Shown piece after piece: positions 18,239 through 26,317 of a stretch of DNA of 64,000 bases. A model generated the notes under the pieces. The model had not been told where the DNA came from. It was given only the letters and a program-made list of their open reading frames with translations, and ran no database searches. Position 1 is the first letter of the stretch. Every line of letters starts with the position of its first letter. A program made the translations under genes and the position numbers. This stretch comes from Sphingomonadales bacterium (GTDB taxonomy: Bacteria > Pseudomonadota > Alphaproteobacteria > Sphingomonadales > Sphingomonadaceae), in the NCBI GenBank assembly GCA_027483465.1, contig JAIXUQ010000061.1, forward strand, positions 45,310 to 109,309, in the 5' to 3' direction.

Positions 18239-18634
18239 ATGAAAACGTTTGCTCCCTTGCTGGCGCTGGTGCCGGCGCTGCTGGTGGCGGCCCCGGCCGC
18301 CGCCGGGGACGATGCGCCCGCCAAGCCGGCGGTGCAAAGCTGCCTGCCCACCCGCAGCATCGCCCAGAGCCAGGCCGCCCATGATGGCCATTGGTATGCC
18401 AGGCTGCGCGATGGCAGCTGGTGGCGCAACAAGATGGAATGCCCCGGCCTGGCCCCGCGCCGGGCGCTGGTGCACAACAGCCCGATCGGCAGCCAGTGCC
18501 GGGGTGATATTGTTCAGATCGTCGATTTCACCATGGGCGGCATCAATTTCGGCGGCTGCGGCCTGGGCGATTGGGAACGGGTGGCCGGCCTGCCGGCCAA
18601 GCCCGGCAAGAAGGCCGAAAAGCCCGACGGCTGA
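18239..18634 (+). CDS. Small secreted protein, DUF6491-like
   Basis: 131 residues. A signal peptide (FAPLLALVPALLVAAPAAAG) leads to a mature part with CLPTRSIAQSQ, WYARLRDGSWWRNKMECPGL, IGSQCRGDIVQIVD and FGGCGLG. The four cysteines could form two disulfides. The pattern (Cys-x-x-x-Arg-x-Ile, CPxL, CxGD) resembles DUF6491, a family of unknown function common in Alpha- and Gammaproteobacteria; the assignment is tentative. It follows gloB by 43 bp and may be part of the same transcript. Confidence 0.65.
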   Translation: MKTFAPLLALVPALLVAAPAAAGDDAPAKPAVQSCLPTRSIAQSQAAHDGHWYARLRDGSWWRNKMECPGLAPRRALVHNSPIGSQCRGDIVQIVDFTMGGINFGGCGLGDWERVAGLPAKPGKKAEKPDG

Positions 18635-18640
18635 ACCGGT

Positions 18641-19090
18641 TCAGCAACAGCCGCCGCCGCCGCTTTCCGATGCCGGCGCCGGGGCCATCGCTGCCAGCAC
18701 ATCCAGCGCCGGGCTGCTGCCATAGGTGCGGGCCTGCGCCATGGTGTGGAAGGCTTCCCACACCACGCCCTGCGGATCGCTGGTCCAGCTCTTTTCCGAT
18801 CGGGCATAGCAGCAACTGGTCTCGCCTTCGGCCAGCACCGGCCGTGCCGCGGCGGTGAGCCGGTCGGTCACCTCGGCCAGTTCCTCCGGCGTTTCGGCCT
18901 GGATGCCCAGATGCTCGATCCCCGGCGCGGCATGGCCGTGGCTGATGGCGAAGTTGACGCGCGGATCATCCAGCATCCACTTGGCATAATCATCGCGCGC
19001 GAAGGTGGGCGGGGTGCCGAACAGGGCGGAATAAAAGGCAATGGATTGCGCCAGATCCGTCACGCCAACATGCACATGCAAACGCTTCAT
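18641..19090 (-). CDS. arsI: ArsI/CadI family organoarsenical C-As lyase
   Basis: 149 residues, vicinal oxygen chelate fold. Key residues of characterised ArsI enzymes are at the expected places: Fe(II) ligands His5, His60 (GIEHLG) and Glu112 (WEAFH), and the vicinal cysteines Cys93-Cys94 (ETSCCYARSEKSW) that bind trivalent methylarsenite. A second Cys pair ends the protein. ArsI cleaves the carbon-arsenic bond of methylarsenite and aromatic arsenicals with O2; related CadI proteins were named from cadmium induction. Two ATGs (19093, 19090) are adjacent; GGGAGA is better spaced for 19090. It is coupled to arsR by a TGATG junction. Confidence 0.88.
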   Translation of the reverse strand: MKRLHVHVGVTDLAQSIAFYSALFGTPPTFARDDYAKWMLDDPRVNFAISHGHAAPGIEHLGIQAETPEELAEVTDRLTAAARPVLAEGETSCCYARSEKSWTSDPQGVVWEAFHTMAQARTYGSSPALDVLAAMAPAPASESGGGGCC

Positions 19091-19092
19091 CA

Positions 19093-19416
19093 TCAGTCTC
19101 CCGATTGGCAGGCGCCGGCAGCCAGCGGGGCCAGGCCCCGGCAGCAATCTTCGGTGAGGAAGCCGATCAGCGCCCGCATCGCGGCAAAATCCGCCGCATA
19201 GATGAGGCTGCGCCCGGCCCGGCGCACCTGCACCAGTCCGGCCTGTTCCAGCAGCCCCAGATGATGCGAAAGGCTTGACGGCGGCATGTCCAGCGCCTGG
19301 GCGATGCGCCCGGCCGCCAGCCCGTCCGCACCGGCCACCACCAGCGTGCGGAACACCGCCAGCCGGCGATCATGGGCCAGCGCGGCAAGCGCGGTGACGG
19401 CTGCGGGCGATTCCAT
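19093..19416 (-). CDS. arsR: ArsR family arsenic-responsive repressor
   Basis: 107 residues, winged helix-turn-helix (ALAHDRRLAVFRTLV, then MPPSSLSHHLGLLEQAGLVQVRRAGRSLIYAA). The inducer site is not the ELCVC-type helix of E. coli ArsR. Instead, Cys91-Cys92 (EDCCRG) and Cys103 lie in the C-terminal region, the arrangement known from Acidithiobacillus-type ArsR (Cys95, Cys96, Cys102). AAGGAAGG five bases upstream supports the start. It controls itself and arsI as one operon through the palindrome between its promoter boxes. Confidence 0.93.
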   Translation of the reverse strand: MESPAAVTALAALAHDRRLAVFRTLVVAGADGLAAGRIAQALDMPPSSLSHHLGLLEQAGLVQVRRAGRSLIYAADFAAMRALIGFLTEDCCRGLAPLAAGACQSGD

Positions 19417-19439
19417 CGGCCTTCCTTTCGACAGGAATC

Positions 19440-19468
19440 GAAATATTCGATATCTATCGAAATGTCAA
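19440..19468 (-). promoter_or_regulatory. arsR-arsI promoter with operator palindrome in the spacer
   Basis: Reading leftward, a consensus -35 TTGACA (19468-19463) and a -10 TATTTC (19445-19440) are spaced by exactly 17 bp. The spacer contains the perfect inverted repeat TTCGATA-tc-TATCGAA (19446-19461). A dimeric ArsR bound there would block RNA polymerase. The -35 box overlaps the stop codon of gshB. The start codon of arsR is 24 bp downstream of the -10 box. Confidence 0.75.
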
Positions 19469-20421
19469 ACGCGGGCGTCGAGCCTGGCCAGAATCGCGTC
19501 CCAGATGCGGGCCGGGGTGTTGGTGCCGTTGAACCGGTCGATGGCGCGGATACCGGTGGGGGAGGTGACGTTGATCTCGGTGAGATAGCCGCCGATCACG
19601 TCGATGCCCACGAAGATGAGGCCGCGCTTTTTCAGTTCCGGCCCCAGGCGGGCGCAGATTTCCCGTTCGCGTGCCGTCAGATCGGTGGGCTGGGCGCTGC
19701 CGCCGGCCGCCAGGTTGGACCGGATTTCGCCCTGCTTGGGCAGGCGGTTGATGGCGCCGGCGGGTTCGCCGTCCACCAGCACGATGCGCTTGTCCCCCTC
19801 GGCCACGCTGGGCAGGAAGGCCTGTACCATGAAGGGTTCGCGCCACACGCTGCCGAACAGTTCGACCAGCGCGGGCAGATTGCCGTCCTTCTCGTCGATC
19901 AGGAACACGGCGGTGCCGGCATTGCCATAGAGCGGCTTGACGACGATGGCGCCGTGGCGGGCGCGGAAATCCATCGCTTCCTCAAGGCTTTTCGTCACCA
20001 GCGTGGGCGGCATCAGATCGGGAAAGCGCAGCACGAACAATTTTTCCGGCGCGTTGCGCACCTCGGCCGGATCGTTGACCACCAGCACCCGGTCCTGGAT
20101 TTGCTCCAGCAGATGGGTGGCGGTGATATAGCCCATGTCAAACGGCGGGTCCTGCCTCATCAACACGACATCGGTGGTTTCGGCCAGGTCGATGCTGCGC
20201 GCCTCCCCCAGCCATTCGAAGTGGGCGCCGGGCTGGTTGGCCACCTTCAGCGGCCGCGCCTTGGCTCGCACCCGGCCGTTTTCGGCGGAAAGATCGCTGG
20301 CCAGATAATGCATCAGGCTGGCGCCGCGCGCCTGCGCCTCCAGCATCAGGGCGAAGGTGGAATCGCCGGCAATGTTGATGGTCTCGATCGGGTCCATCTG
20401 CACCGCGACACGGCTGCTCAT
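19465..20421 (-). CDS. gshB: Glutathione synthetase
   Basis: 318 residues, close to the 315-320 of the prokaryotic family. Motifs: VAVQMDPIETINIAGDSTFALMLEAQARG at the N-terminus, VLMRQDPPFDMGYI, NDPAEVRNAPEKLF, the ATP-grasp stretch IVVKPLYGNAGTAVF, DKRIVLVDGEPAGAINRLP and VGIDVIGGYLTEINVTSPTG. It joins glycine to gamma-glutamylcysteine with ATP. It is the last gene of the rsmI-yraN-sirB1-gshB run (14 bp after sirB1). The cysteine ligase gshA is not in the window. Confidence 0.96.
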   Translation of the reverse strand: MSSRVAVQMDPIETINIAGDSTFALMLEAQARGASLMHYLASDLSAENGRVRAKARPLKVANQPGAHFEWLGEARSIDLAETTDVVLMRQDPPFDMGYITATHLLEQIQDRVLVVNDPAEVRNAPEKLFVLRFPDLMPPTLVTKSLEEAMDFRARHGAIVVKPLYGNAGTAVFLIDEKDGNLPALVELFGSVWREPFMVQAFLPSVAEGDKRIVLVDGEPAGAINRLPKQGEIRSNLAAGGSAQPTDLTAREREICARLGPELKKRGLIFVGIDVIGGYLTEINVTSPTGIRAIDRFNGTNTPARIWDAILARLDARV

Positions 20422-20435
20422 GGGATGCTTGTCTT

Positions 20436-21251
20436 TCAGTTGTCGGAGCGGGCGAGGGTGGCCAGCATGGTGCGGATGCGCTGGATCACGGCGGCATCAT
20501 GGGTGGTTTCCAGCATCGCGGTCAGGCTGGCGCGGGCGGCGGCCATGCGGCCGATGCGCTGTTCCAGTTGCGCGCGTTCCCACCACAGCGCGCTGAGGCG
20601 CGGGGCGATCATCGTCATGCGTTCATAGAGCGAAAGGGCGCGCAGCACCTGGCCGGCCAGCCGTGCCCGGCTGGCCTGGTTTGACACCAGCCGCACCAGC
20701 ATCTGCCGGTTGCTCATCGCCGGATAGCTGGCCGCCACCGCGCCGCTGGCCCGGGCGATATCGGCGGCGCGTTCGGACGAGACGATGGTGCCATGATCAA
20801 AGGGATCGATCAGCGCGGTGCCGCCGCTGCCGTGCACCTCCACCAGCACATGGCCGGGCAGGGCGAGCGCCTCGGCCCGCCAGCCGACCCGCCGGGCCAG
20901 CGCGACATAGAGGATCGACAGGCTGATCGGCAGGCCGCGCCCGCGTGCCGCCACCGCCACCAGATCGGCGTTGAGCGGATTTTCATAATCGCGGGTGTCG
21001 CCGGTCAGGCCCGCCTCTCCGGCGATCAGCCCGGCCAGCCGCAGCGCCCGGGCGCGGCCGGTGGCGCTGGCCGGCACCGCATCGCGCTGCAGGCTGATCG
21101 CCCAGCCCGACATCAGCCGCCGCAGCCGCGCCGCATCCGCCTCCCGCGCGGTGCCCACCGGCCGGTCGGCCATGGCGAGCGCGATGCCGGCTTCGATCAG
21201 ATCGATATCGGCATCATCCATCAGCCCGATTGTGGCCAGTTCCATCGTCAT
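20436..21251 (-). CDS. SirB1 family protein (transglutaminase-like plus TPR)
   Basis: 271 residues from the ATG that overlaps the yraN stop (ATGA); an ATG at 21245 is equally plausible. The SirB1 core is visible as DTRDYENPLNADLVAVAARGRGLPISLSILYVALARRVGWRAEALALPGHVLVEV, with the conserved His in the PGHVL motif, then LIDPFDHG. A C-terminal TPR-like helical region follows (LRALSLYERMTMIAPRLSALWWERAQLEQRIG). Family members are widespread next to rsmI/prmC-type genes, but their biochemical role is not settled. Confidence 0.85.
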   Translation of the reverse strand: MTMELATIGLMDDADIDLIEAGIALAMADRPVGTAREADAARLRRLMSGWAISLQRDAVPASATGRARALRLAGLIAGEAGLTGDTRDYENPLNADLVAVAARGRGLPISLSILYVALARRVGWRAEALALPGHVLVEVHGSGGTALIDPFDHGTIVSSERAADIARASGAVAASYPAMSNRQMLVRLVSNQASRARLAGQVLRALSLYERMTMIAPRLSALWWERAQLEQRIGRMAAARASLTAMLETTHDAAVIQRIRTMLATLARSDN

Positions 21252-21610
21252 CCGTCCCGCCAGATCGCCACCAGGAGCCGGGGCAGTGCCCACGGCCTGA
21301 TCAGCACCGCGTCGTGCCTTATCGTGGCGCCGGGCCAGCCGAATCGCGGGCTGAGCCAGCGCGCCGCCGCCTGACAACGCCGCTGGGCGGCAGGATGCAA
21401 TGCCGCCAGCCCGGTGTCGAGCGTGGCGCGCGCCTTCACCTCCACAAACACCAGGCTGTCACCCCGGCGCATCACCAGATCAATCTCCCCGCCCGGCGTC
21501 TGCGCCCGCCGCGCCAGCAGGCGATAACCCTTGGCCATCAGCCAGATGGCTGCGATCCATTCGGCGCGGCGGCCCCAGCGCTCCCGTTTCTGCCGCGTGC
21601 GGTCAGCCAT
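21248..21610 (-). CDS. YraN family protein (UPF0102), nuclease-like fold
   Basis: 120 residues. GRRAEWIAAIWLMAKGYRLLARRAQTPGGEIDLVMRRGDSLVFVEVKAR is the UPF0102 signature: a restriction-endonuclease-like fold with Glu, the GEIDLV Asp and the VEVK Glu-x-Lys motif. AAQRRCQAAARWL follows. Its cellular function is uncertain, with proposed roles in DNA processing. Its start overlaps the 3' end of rsmI by 8 bp, the usual order in Proteobacteria. Confidence 0.9.
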   Translation of the reverse strand: MADRTRQKRERWGRRAEWIAAIWLMAKGYRLLARRAQTPGGEIDLVMRRGDSLVFVEVKARATLDTGLAALHPAAQRRCQAAARWLSPRFGWPGATIRHDAVLIRPWALPRLLVAIWRDG

Positions 21611-22469
21611 GTTTCAGCGCCAGCGCCCGGGCATAGGCCTCGCTGCGCGGCACGCCCAGCGCTTCGGCCACCTGGCGGGCGGCGTCCTTCACGCTCAGCC
21701 TGGCCAGCGCGGCGGTGAGCGCGGCATCCAGCGTGTCCGCGGCCGGCGCCTCGGCGGGCAGCGGCGGGCCGACCAGCACCACGAGTTCACCTTTTGGCGG
21801 CGCCTCGGCCCAGCGCGCCGCCAGTTCGGCCAGGCTGCCGGTCACCATCTCCTCATATCGCTTGGTCAGCTCCCGGCCCACCGCCGCCGGCCGGTTGCCC
21901 AGCCCGGCCAGCAGATCGGCAAGGCAGGCCGCCAGCCGCGGGCCCGATTCGTAGAAGGCCAGCGTGGCCGGCACGCCGGCCAGTTCGGCGATGGCACTGC
22001 GGCGGGCGCCGGCCTTGGCCGGCAGGAAGCCGGCAAACAGGAAGCGATCGGTGGGCAGCCCGGCGATCGACAGCGCGGCGATCACCGCCGATGGGCCGGG
22101 CACCGCCACCACATTCACCCCGGCGGCGCGGGCATCGGCCACCAGCTTGTAGCCGGGATCGGAAATCAGCGGCGTGCCGGCATCCGAAACCAGCGCCACC
22201 GGCGCGGCCAGCGCCTCGGCGATCAGGCCGGGGCGCACGGCGGCGGCATTGTGATCATGATAGGCCGTCAGCCGCGCCTTGATGCCGTGATGGCCCAGCA
22301 GCTTGGCCGTCACCCGCGTATCCTCGCAGGCAATCCGGCTGGCGCTGCGCAGCACCAGCAGGGCGCGGGCGCTGATATCCCCCAGATTGCCGATCGGGGT
22401 GGCAACGATGTAAAGGCCGGGCGCAAGGCCAGCAGGGTCTGGCGGATGGGATGAATGATCGTGCACCAC
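21603..22469 (-). CDS. rsmI: 16S rRNA (cytidine-1402-2'-O)-methyltransferase
   Basis: About 288 residues with the tetrapyrrole-methylase fold. GLYIVATPIGNLGDISARAL, ACEDTRVTAKLL, YHDHNAA, VALVSDAGTPLISDPGYKLV, VPGPSAVIAALSIAGLPTDRFLFAGFLP and ELTKRYEEM are RsmI hallmarks. It methylates C1402 in the ribosomal P site. No ATG lies near the N-terminus: two consecutive GTG codons (22469 and 22466) are the only sensible starts. Both fall inside the 5' coding region of the divergent lpoA-like gene. Confidence 0.9.
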   Translation of the reverse strand: MVHDHSSHPPDPAGLAPGLYIVATPIGNLGDISARALLVLRSASRIACEDTRVTAKLLGHHGIKARLTAYHDHNAAAVRPGLIAEALAAPVALVSDAGTPLISDPGYKLVADARAAGVNVVAVPGPSAVIAALSIAGLPTDRFLFAGFLPAKAGARRSAIAELAGVPATLAFYESGPRLAACLADLLAGLGNRPAAVGRELTKRYEEMVTGSLAELAARWAEAPPKGELVVLVGPPLPAEAPAADTLDAALTAALARLSVKDAARQVAEALGVPRSEAYARALALKHG

Positions 22470-23714
22470 GGCATCAAGAGCGCCGAACGCGGCGGCTGGC
22501 AAGTCTTGCGCCCGGCCCTGATGGGCCTGGCCCTGCTGGTGGCGGCCTGTTCCGCGCCGAAAAAGGCGCCGCCGGTGGTCGCGCCGCCGCCGCCGCCGGT
22601 GGCTGCGCCCAAGCCGCCGCCGCTGCCCGAAGCCCGGCTCAACAAGGTGGCGCTGCTGGTGCCGCTGTCGGGCGCCAATGCCGCGCTGGGCGAATCGATC
22701 GCCAATGCTGCCGCCATGGCGATGAGCGATCTGGGCAAGCCGCAGGTGCAATTGGTCACATTCGATACCGCCGCCGGCGCGGGGGAGGCGGCGGCCCGTG
22801 CCATGGCCGATGGCGCCGGCCTGATCCTGGGGCCGCTGCTGGGCAGCGAGGTGCCGGCGGTGCAGGCGGCGGTGGCCGGCCGGCCGGTGCCGATCCTGGC
22901 CTTTTCCAATGATGCGGCGGTGGCCGGCGGCAATGTCTTCGTGCTGGGCTTCCAGCCGGCGCAGGCGATTGCCCGCATCGTCAGCTATGCCCGCAGCCGC
23001 GGCGTGGAGCGGTTTGCCGCGCTGGTGCCGCAGGGTGTTTATGGCCAGCGCGCGCAACTGGCCTTCGTGAAGGCGGTGAACGACGCCGGCGGCCGTTCCA
23101 CCGCCGTGGTGCCCTATGCCCGCGAACCGGCGGCGCTGGTGGCCGCGGCGCGGGCTGTGACCAACCATGATGCGCGGGTGCGGGCCAGTGGCCGCCCGCA
23201 GATCCGCCCCGATGGCAGCGTGGCGCGCGTGGCCGGGGCGCTGGCGCCGGTGCCGTTCCAGGCGCTGCTGGTGGCCGATTCGGGCGCGGCGGCGGCGCGG
23301 TTCCTGCAACCGCTGTCGCGCTTTGGCGCCGGGCCGGGGCAGGTGGTGATCCTGGGCACCGAATTGTGGAACAACGAACCGGGCCTGGCTGCGGTGCCGG
23401 CGCTCAAGGGCGCGCTCTATGCCACCGTGCCCGATGGCCGCTTCAACAGTCTCGCCGCCCGCTATCGCGCCAAGCATGGCGGCAACCCGTCGCGGCTGGC
23501 CTCGCTGGGCTATGATGCGGTGCTGCTGGCGCACGGGCTGGCGGCGCGCTGGCCGCTGGGCCAGCCCTTCCCGCGCGCCGCGCTGCTGGCCCGCGATGGC
23601 TTTGCCGGCATCGATGGCGCCTTCCGCTTCACCGCCGCCGGCGTGGTGGAGCGCGCGCTGGAGGTGGACCAGCTTGGCACCGGCACCGTCTCACCGGCTC
23701 CGGCCAGCTTCTGA
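22455..23714 (+). CDS. Penicillin-binding protein activator (LpoA-like lipoprotein)
   Basis: 419 residues. The lipobox LLVAAC (Cys about residue 32) after a positively charged n-region supports the start at 22455; the next Met would leave no n-region. A Pro-rich linker with runs of APPPPPP follows. Then comes a periplasmic-binding-protein type I fold: KVALLVPLSGANAALGESIANAAAMAM, LGPLLGSEVPAVQAA, PILAFSNDAAVAGGNVFVLGF, and LATRYRAKHG-like elements near the C-terminus. In this lineage such proteins are outer-membrane lipoproteins thought to activate peptidoglycan synthases. It is divergent from and overlaps the 5' end of rsmI. Confidence 0.85.
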   Translation: MIVHHGIKSAERGGWQVLRPALMGLALLVAACSAPKKAPPVVAPPPPPVAAPKPPPLPEARLNKVALLVPLSGANAALGESIANAAAMAMSDLGKPQVQLVTFDTAAGAGEAAARAMADGAGLILGPLLGSEVPAVQAAVAGRPVPILAFSNDAAVAGGNVFVLGFQPAQAIARIVSYARSRGVERFAALVPQGVYGQRAQLAFVKAVNDAGGRSTAVVPYAREPAALVAAARAVTNHDARVRASGRPQIRPDGSVARVAGALAPVPFQALLVADSGAAAARFLQPLSRFGAGPGQVVILGTELWNNEPGLAAVPALKGALYATVPDGRFNSLAARYRAKHGGNPSRLASLGYDAVLLAHGLAARWPLGQPFPRAALLARDGFAGIDGAFRFTAAGVVERALEVDQLGTGTVSPAPASF

Positions 23715-23717
23715 CCT

Positions 23718-23748
23718 GCAGATCCTCCCCCGCTGGGGCAGGATCTGC
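23718..23748. terminator. Hairpin between convergent lpoA-like gene and hemW
   Basis: GCAGATCCT (23718-23726) and its exact complement AGGATCTGC (23740-23748) enclose a CCCC/GGGG inner stem with a three-base loop, about 13 bp with one C-C mismatch. It starts 4 bp after the lpoA-like stop and 12 bp before the hemW stop. No T-tract follows on either strand, so it may work as a 3' stabiliser or a weak bidirectional terminator. Confidence 0.6.
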
Positions 23749-23759
23749 GTCTGCCGGCC

Positions 23760-24902
23760 CTAGCGCGCGATTTCGGCCAGCACGGCATTGGCCAGCGGCC
23801 AGCCGGCCGGCGTGAGGCGGATGCCGCGTTCGTCCACCCACAGCAGCCCTTGCGCAGCCAACCGCCGGGCCGCGGCCATGTCCACTGCGGCGTCGAGCGC
23901 CACTCCGCTGCGCGCGGCAAAGCGGGCAGCGTCCAGCCCTTCGGCCAGGCGCAGGCCCATCACCAGCGCCTCGGTGGCGCGCTCGGTGGTGGTCAACACC
24001 GTTTCGCTCTCCATGCCGTGGCCGGCGTCACGCACCCCGGCCAGCCACTGTTCGGGCTTCTTGCGCCGCAGCGTGGCGATGCCGGCGCGGCGGCCGTGGG
24101 CGCCCGGCCCGATGCCGGCATAATCGCCATAGCGCCAATAGGTGAGATTGTGCCGGCTCTGCATGCCGGGCGCGGCGTGGTTGGAGATTTCATAGGCAGC
24201 AAGGCCCGCCGCCGCTGTCTGTTCCTGGGTGATGGCAAACAGGTCGGCGCTGGTTTCCTCATCCGGCATCACCAGTTCGCCGCGGGCAAACAGCGCGGCA
24301 AAGCGGGTGCCGGGCTCGATGGTGAGTTGATAGAGCGAGAGATGGCTGGTGCCAAAGCCGAGCGCGCGCGCCAGTTCGGCTTCCCACGCCGCCCGCGTCA
24401 TCCCCGGCCGGTCATAGATGAGATCAAAGCTGACCCGGCCGAAATTCGCCTGCGCCACGTCCAGCGCGGCCAGTGCGGCGGCCAGATCATGCGGCCGGCC
24501 AAGCAATTTCAGCGCGGCGTCATCCAGCGCCTGTACCCCCAATGACAGGCGGTTGACCCCGGCGGCGGCAAAGCCGGCAAAGCGCGCCGCCTCCACGCTC
24601 GACGGGTTGGCCTCCAGCGTGATTTCCAGATCGTCGGCCGGCGTCCAGTGCGTCACCGCTGCATCAATGATGGCGGCCACCGTTTCGGGCGGCATCAGGC
24701 TGGGGGTACCGCCGCCAAAGAAGATGCTGGCCAATTGCCGGCCGGGCAGCCGCGCGGCCTCGTGCGCCAGATCGGCCAGCAACGCCGCGCGCCACGCCGC
24801 CTGGTCCACGCTTTCGCGAACATGGGAATTGAAATCGCAATAGGGGCATTTGGTGACGCAGAACGGCCAGTGGACGTAAAGCGCAACCGGATCGCCGGCC
24901 AT
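23760..24902 (-). CDS. hemW: Radical SAM heme chaperone HemW
   Basis: 380 residues. The radical-SAM cluster motif is Cys15-xxx-Cys19-xx-Cys22 (PFCVTKCPYCDFNSH). ASIFFGGGTPSLM (SAM-binding GGGTP), LEANPSS, GVNRLSLGVQALDD, SFDLIYDRPG and SHLSLYQLTIEPGT are HemN/HemW family elements. The extra N-terminal Cys of true coproporphyrinogen oxidases is absent and the length is under 400, favouring HemW, a heme-delivery protein. It overlaps rdgB by one base (TGATG). Confidence 0.93.
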   Translation of the reverse strand: MAGDPVALYVHWPFCVTKCPYCDFNSHVRESVDQAAWRAALLADLAHEAARLPGRQLASIFFGGGTPSLMPPETVAAIIDAAVTHWTPADDLEITLEANPSSVEAARFAGFAAAGVNRLSLGVQALDDAALKLLGRPHDLAAALAALDVAQANFGRVSFDLIYDRPGMTRAAWEAELARALGFGTSHLSLYQLTIEPGTRFAALFARGELVMPDEETSADLFAITQEQTAAAGLAAYEISNHAAPGMQSRHNLTYWRYGDYAGIGPGAHGRRAGIATLRRKKPEQWLAGVRDAGHGMESETVLTTTERATEALVMGLRLAEGLDAARFAARSGVALDAAVDMAAARRLAAQGLLWVDERGIRLTPAGWPLANAVLAEIAR

Positions 24903-25501
24903 CAGCCGGCCACCGCCGGCAGCAGCGCCACCAGTTGCCGGAACGCCCGCGCCCGGTGATTGTCGGCCTCCTTCTCGGCCCGGCTCATCTCGCCATAGGT
25001 CTGGGCCTTGCCCGCCATCAGGAACATCGGGTCATAACCAAAGCCATTGCCCCCGCGCGGCGGCCACACCAGCGTGCCGTCCACCCGGCCTTCCACCACC
25101 TCGGCATGGCCATCGGGCCAGGCCACGCACAGGGCGCAGATGAAATGGGCGGTGCGGGGCTTGCTGCCCAATTCGGCGTTCACCCGCGCCATGGCGGCGC
25201 CGAAATCCTTGGCTGCGCCCGCCCAGCGCGCCGAATAAATGCCCGGTGCGCCGTCCAGCGCGTCCACGCACAGGCCACTGTCGTCGGCAATCGCCGGCAG
25301 GCCACTGGCGGTGGCGGCGGCCAGCGCCTTCAGCCGGGCGTTGCCGGTGAAGCTGGTTTCCGTTTCCTCCGGCTCCGGCAGGCCCAGGCCGCCGGCCGAA
25401 ACCACCTCCAGCCCGTGCGGCCCCAGCAGTTCGGCCAGTTCCACCACCTTGCCTTGATTGTGGGTGGCCAGCACCAGCCGGCCGCGTGCCAGTTGCCTCA
25501 C
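24902..25501 (-). CDS. rdgB: dITP/XTP pyrophosphatase
   Basis: 199 residues. [18 protein letters not shown] (SHNxGK-type motif), [38 protein letters not shown] and [11 protein letters not shown] are the HAM1/RdgB signatures. It removes inosine and xanthosine triphosphates from the nucleotide pool. ATGA overlap with rph upstream and TGATG with hemW downstream form a tightly coupled rph-rdgB-hemW operon. Confidence 0.95.
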   Translation of the reverse strand: MRQLARGRLVLATHNQGKVVELAELLGPHGLEVVSAGGLGLPEPEETETSFTGNARLKALAAATASGLPAIADDSGLCVDALDGAPGIYSARWAGAAKDFGAAMARVNAELGSKPRTAHFICALCVAWPDGHAEVVEGRVDGTLVWPPRGGNGFGYDPMFLMAGKAQTYGEMSRAEKEADNHRARAFRQLVALLPAVAG

Positions 25502-26214
25502 CGCCCCACCGCCTGCAATTGCGCGGCAAACACCTGATTGCAGCCAATGCGGGCCAGCCGCAGCAGCCTGAGCAGCGTCTCCTCGTCAAACGGCTCGCCC
25601 TCGGCGGTGCCCTGCACCTCGACGATGCCAGCCTTGTTGGTCAGCACGAAATTGGCATCGGTGCCGGCGGATGAATCCTCGGCATAATCCAGATCCAGCA
25701 CCGGCGTGCCGTTGTAGACCCCGCAGGAAATCGCCGCGACCTGGGTGGCCAGCGGATCGGCGGCCAGCGGTGTCTTGGCGTGGATATGGTCAATCGCCAG
25801 CCGCAGCGCCACCCAGGCGCCGGAAATGGCCGCCGTGCGGGTCCCGCCATCGGCCTGGATCACGTCGCAATCCAGTGTGATCTGCCGCTCGCCCAGCGCT
25901 ACCAGATCGGTGACGGCGCGCAGGGAGCGGCCGATCAGCCGCTGGATTTCCTGGGTGCGGCCCGATTGCTTGCCCTTGGCCGCCTCGCGGTTGCCGCGGG
26001 TGTGGGTGGCGCGCGGCAGCATGCCGTATTCGGCCGTCACCCAGCCCTTGCCCTGGCCGCGCAGCCATGGCGGCAGCCGCTCCTCCACGCTCGCCGTCAC
26101 CAGCACATGGGTCTGGCCGAATTTCACCAGGCATGATCCTTCGGCATGGGCGGAAAAACCGGGGATCATCTCGATCGATCGCATCTGATCGGGGCTGCGG
26201 CCAGAGGGGCGCAT
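25498..26214 (-). CDS. rph: Ribonuclease PH
   Basis: 238 residues, a standard length. [88 protein letters not shown] and the [18 protein letters not shown] phosphate/metal site are intact. It trims tRNA 3' ends phosphorolytically. AAAGG eight bases upstream supports the start. First gene of the rph-rdgB-hemW operon and divergent from hrcA. Confidence 0.96.
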   Translation of the reverse strand: MRPSGRSPDQMRSIEMIPGFSAHAEGSCLVKFGQTHVLVTASVEERLPPWLRGQGKGWVTAEYGMLPRATHTRGNREAAKGKQSGRTQEIQRLIGRSLRAVTDLVALGERQITLDCDVIQADGGTRTAAISGAWVALRLAIDHIHAKTPLAADPLATQVAAISCGVYNGTPVLDLDYAEDSSAGTDANFVLTNKAGIVEVQGTAEGEPFDEETLLRLLRLARIGCNQVFAAQLQAVGR

Positions 26215-26282
26215 GGGGCATACCTTTCATCCGTGTGTCGCTGTTGGCCATATGGCGTGGGCGGCATGAAGGGAAGCACCCA

Positions 26283-26311
26283 TTGCGCCGCCCGCCGCCT
26301 GTGCATAAATT
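26283..26311 (+). promoter_or_regulatory. Putative promoter of hrcA-grpE (leaderless geometry)
   Basis: TTGCGC (26283-26288) and TAAATT (26306-26311) are 17 bp apart. The hrcA ATG begins 7 bases after the -10 box, about where RNA synthesis should start, and no Shine-Dalgarno precedes it. No CIRCE operator is visible in the 103-bp divergent gap. Confidence 0.5.
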
Positions 26312-26317
26312 GCGGCC

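Noticed and set aside
26215..26317. CIRCE operator expected in front of hrcA
   Set aside because: No TTAGCACTC/GAGTGCTAA inverted repeat is visible; only a plain promoter is present.
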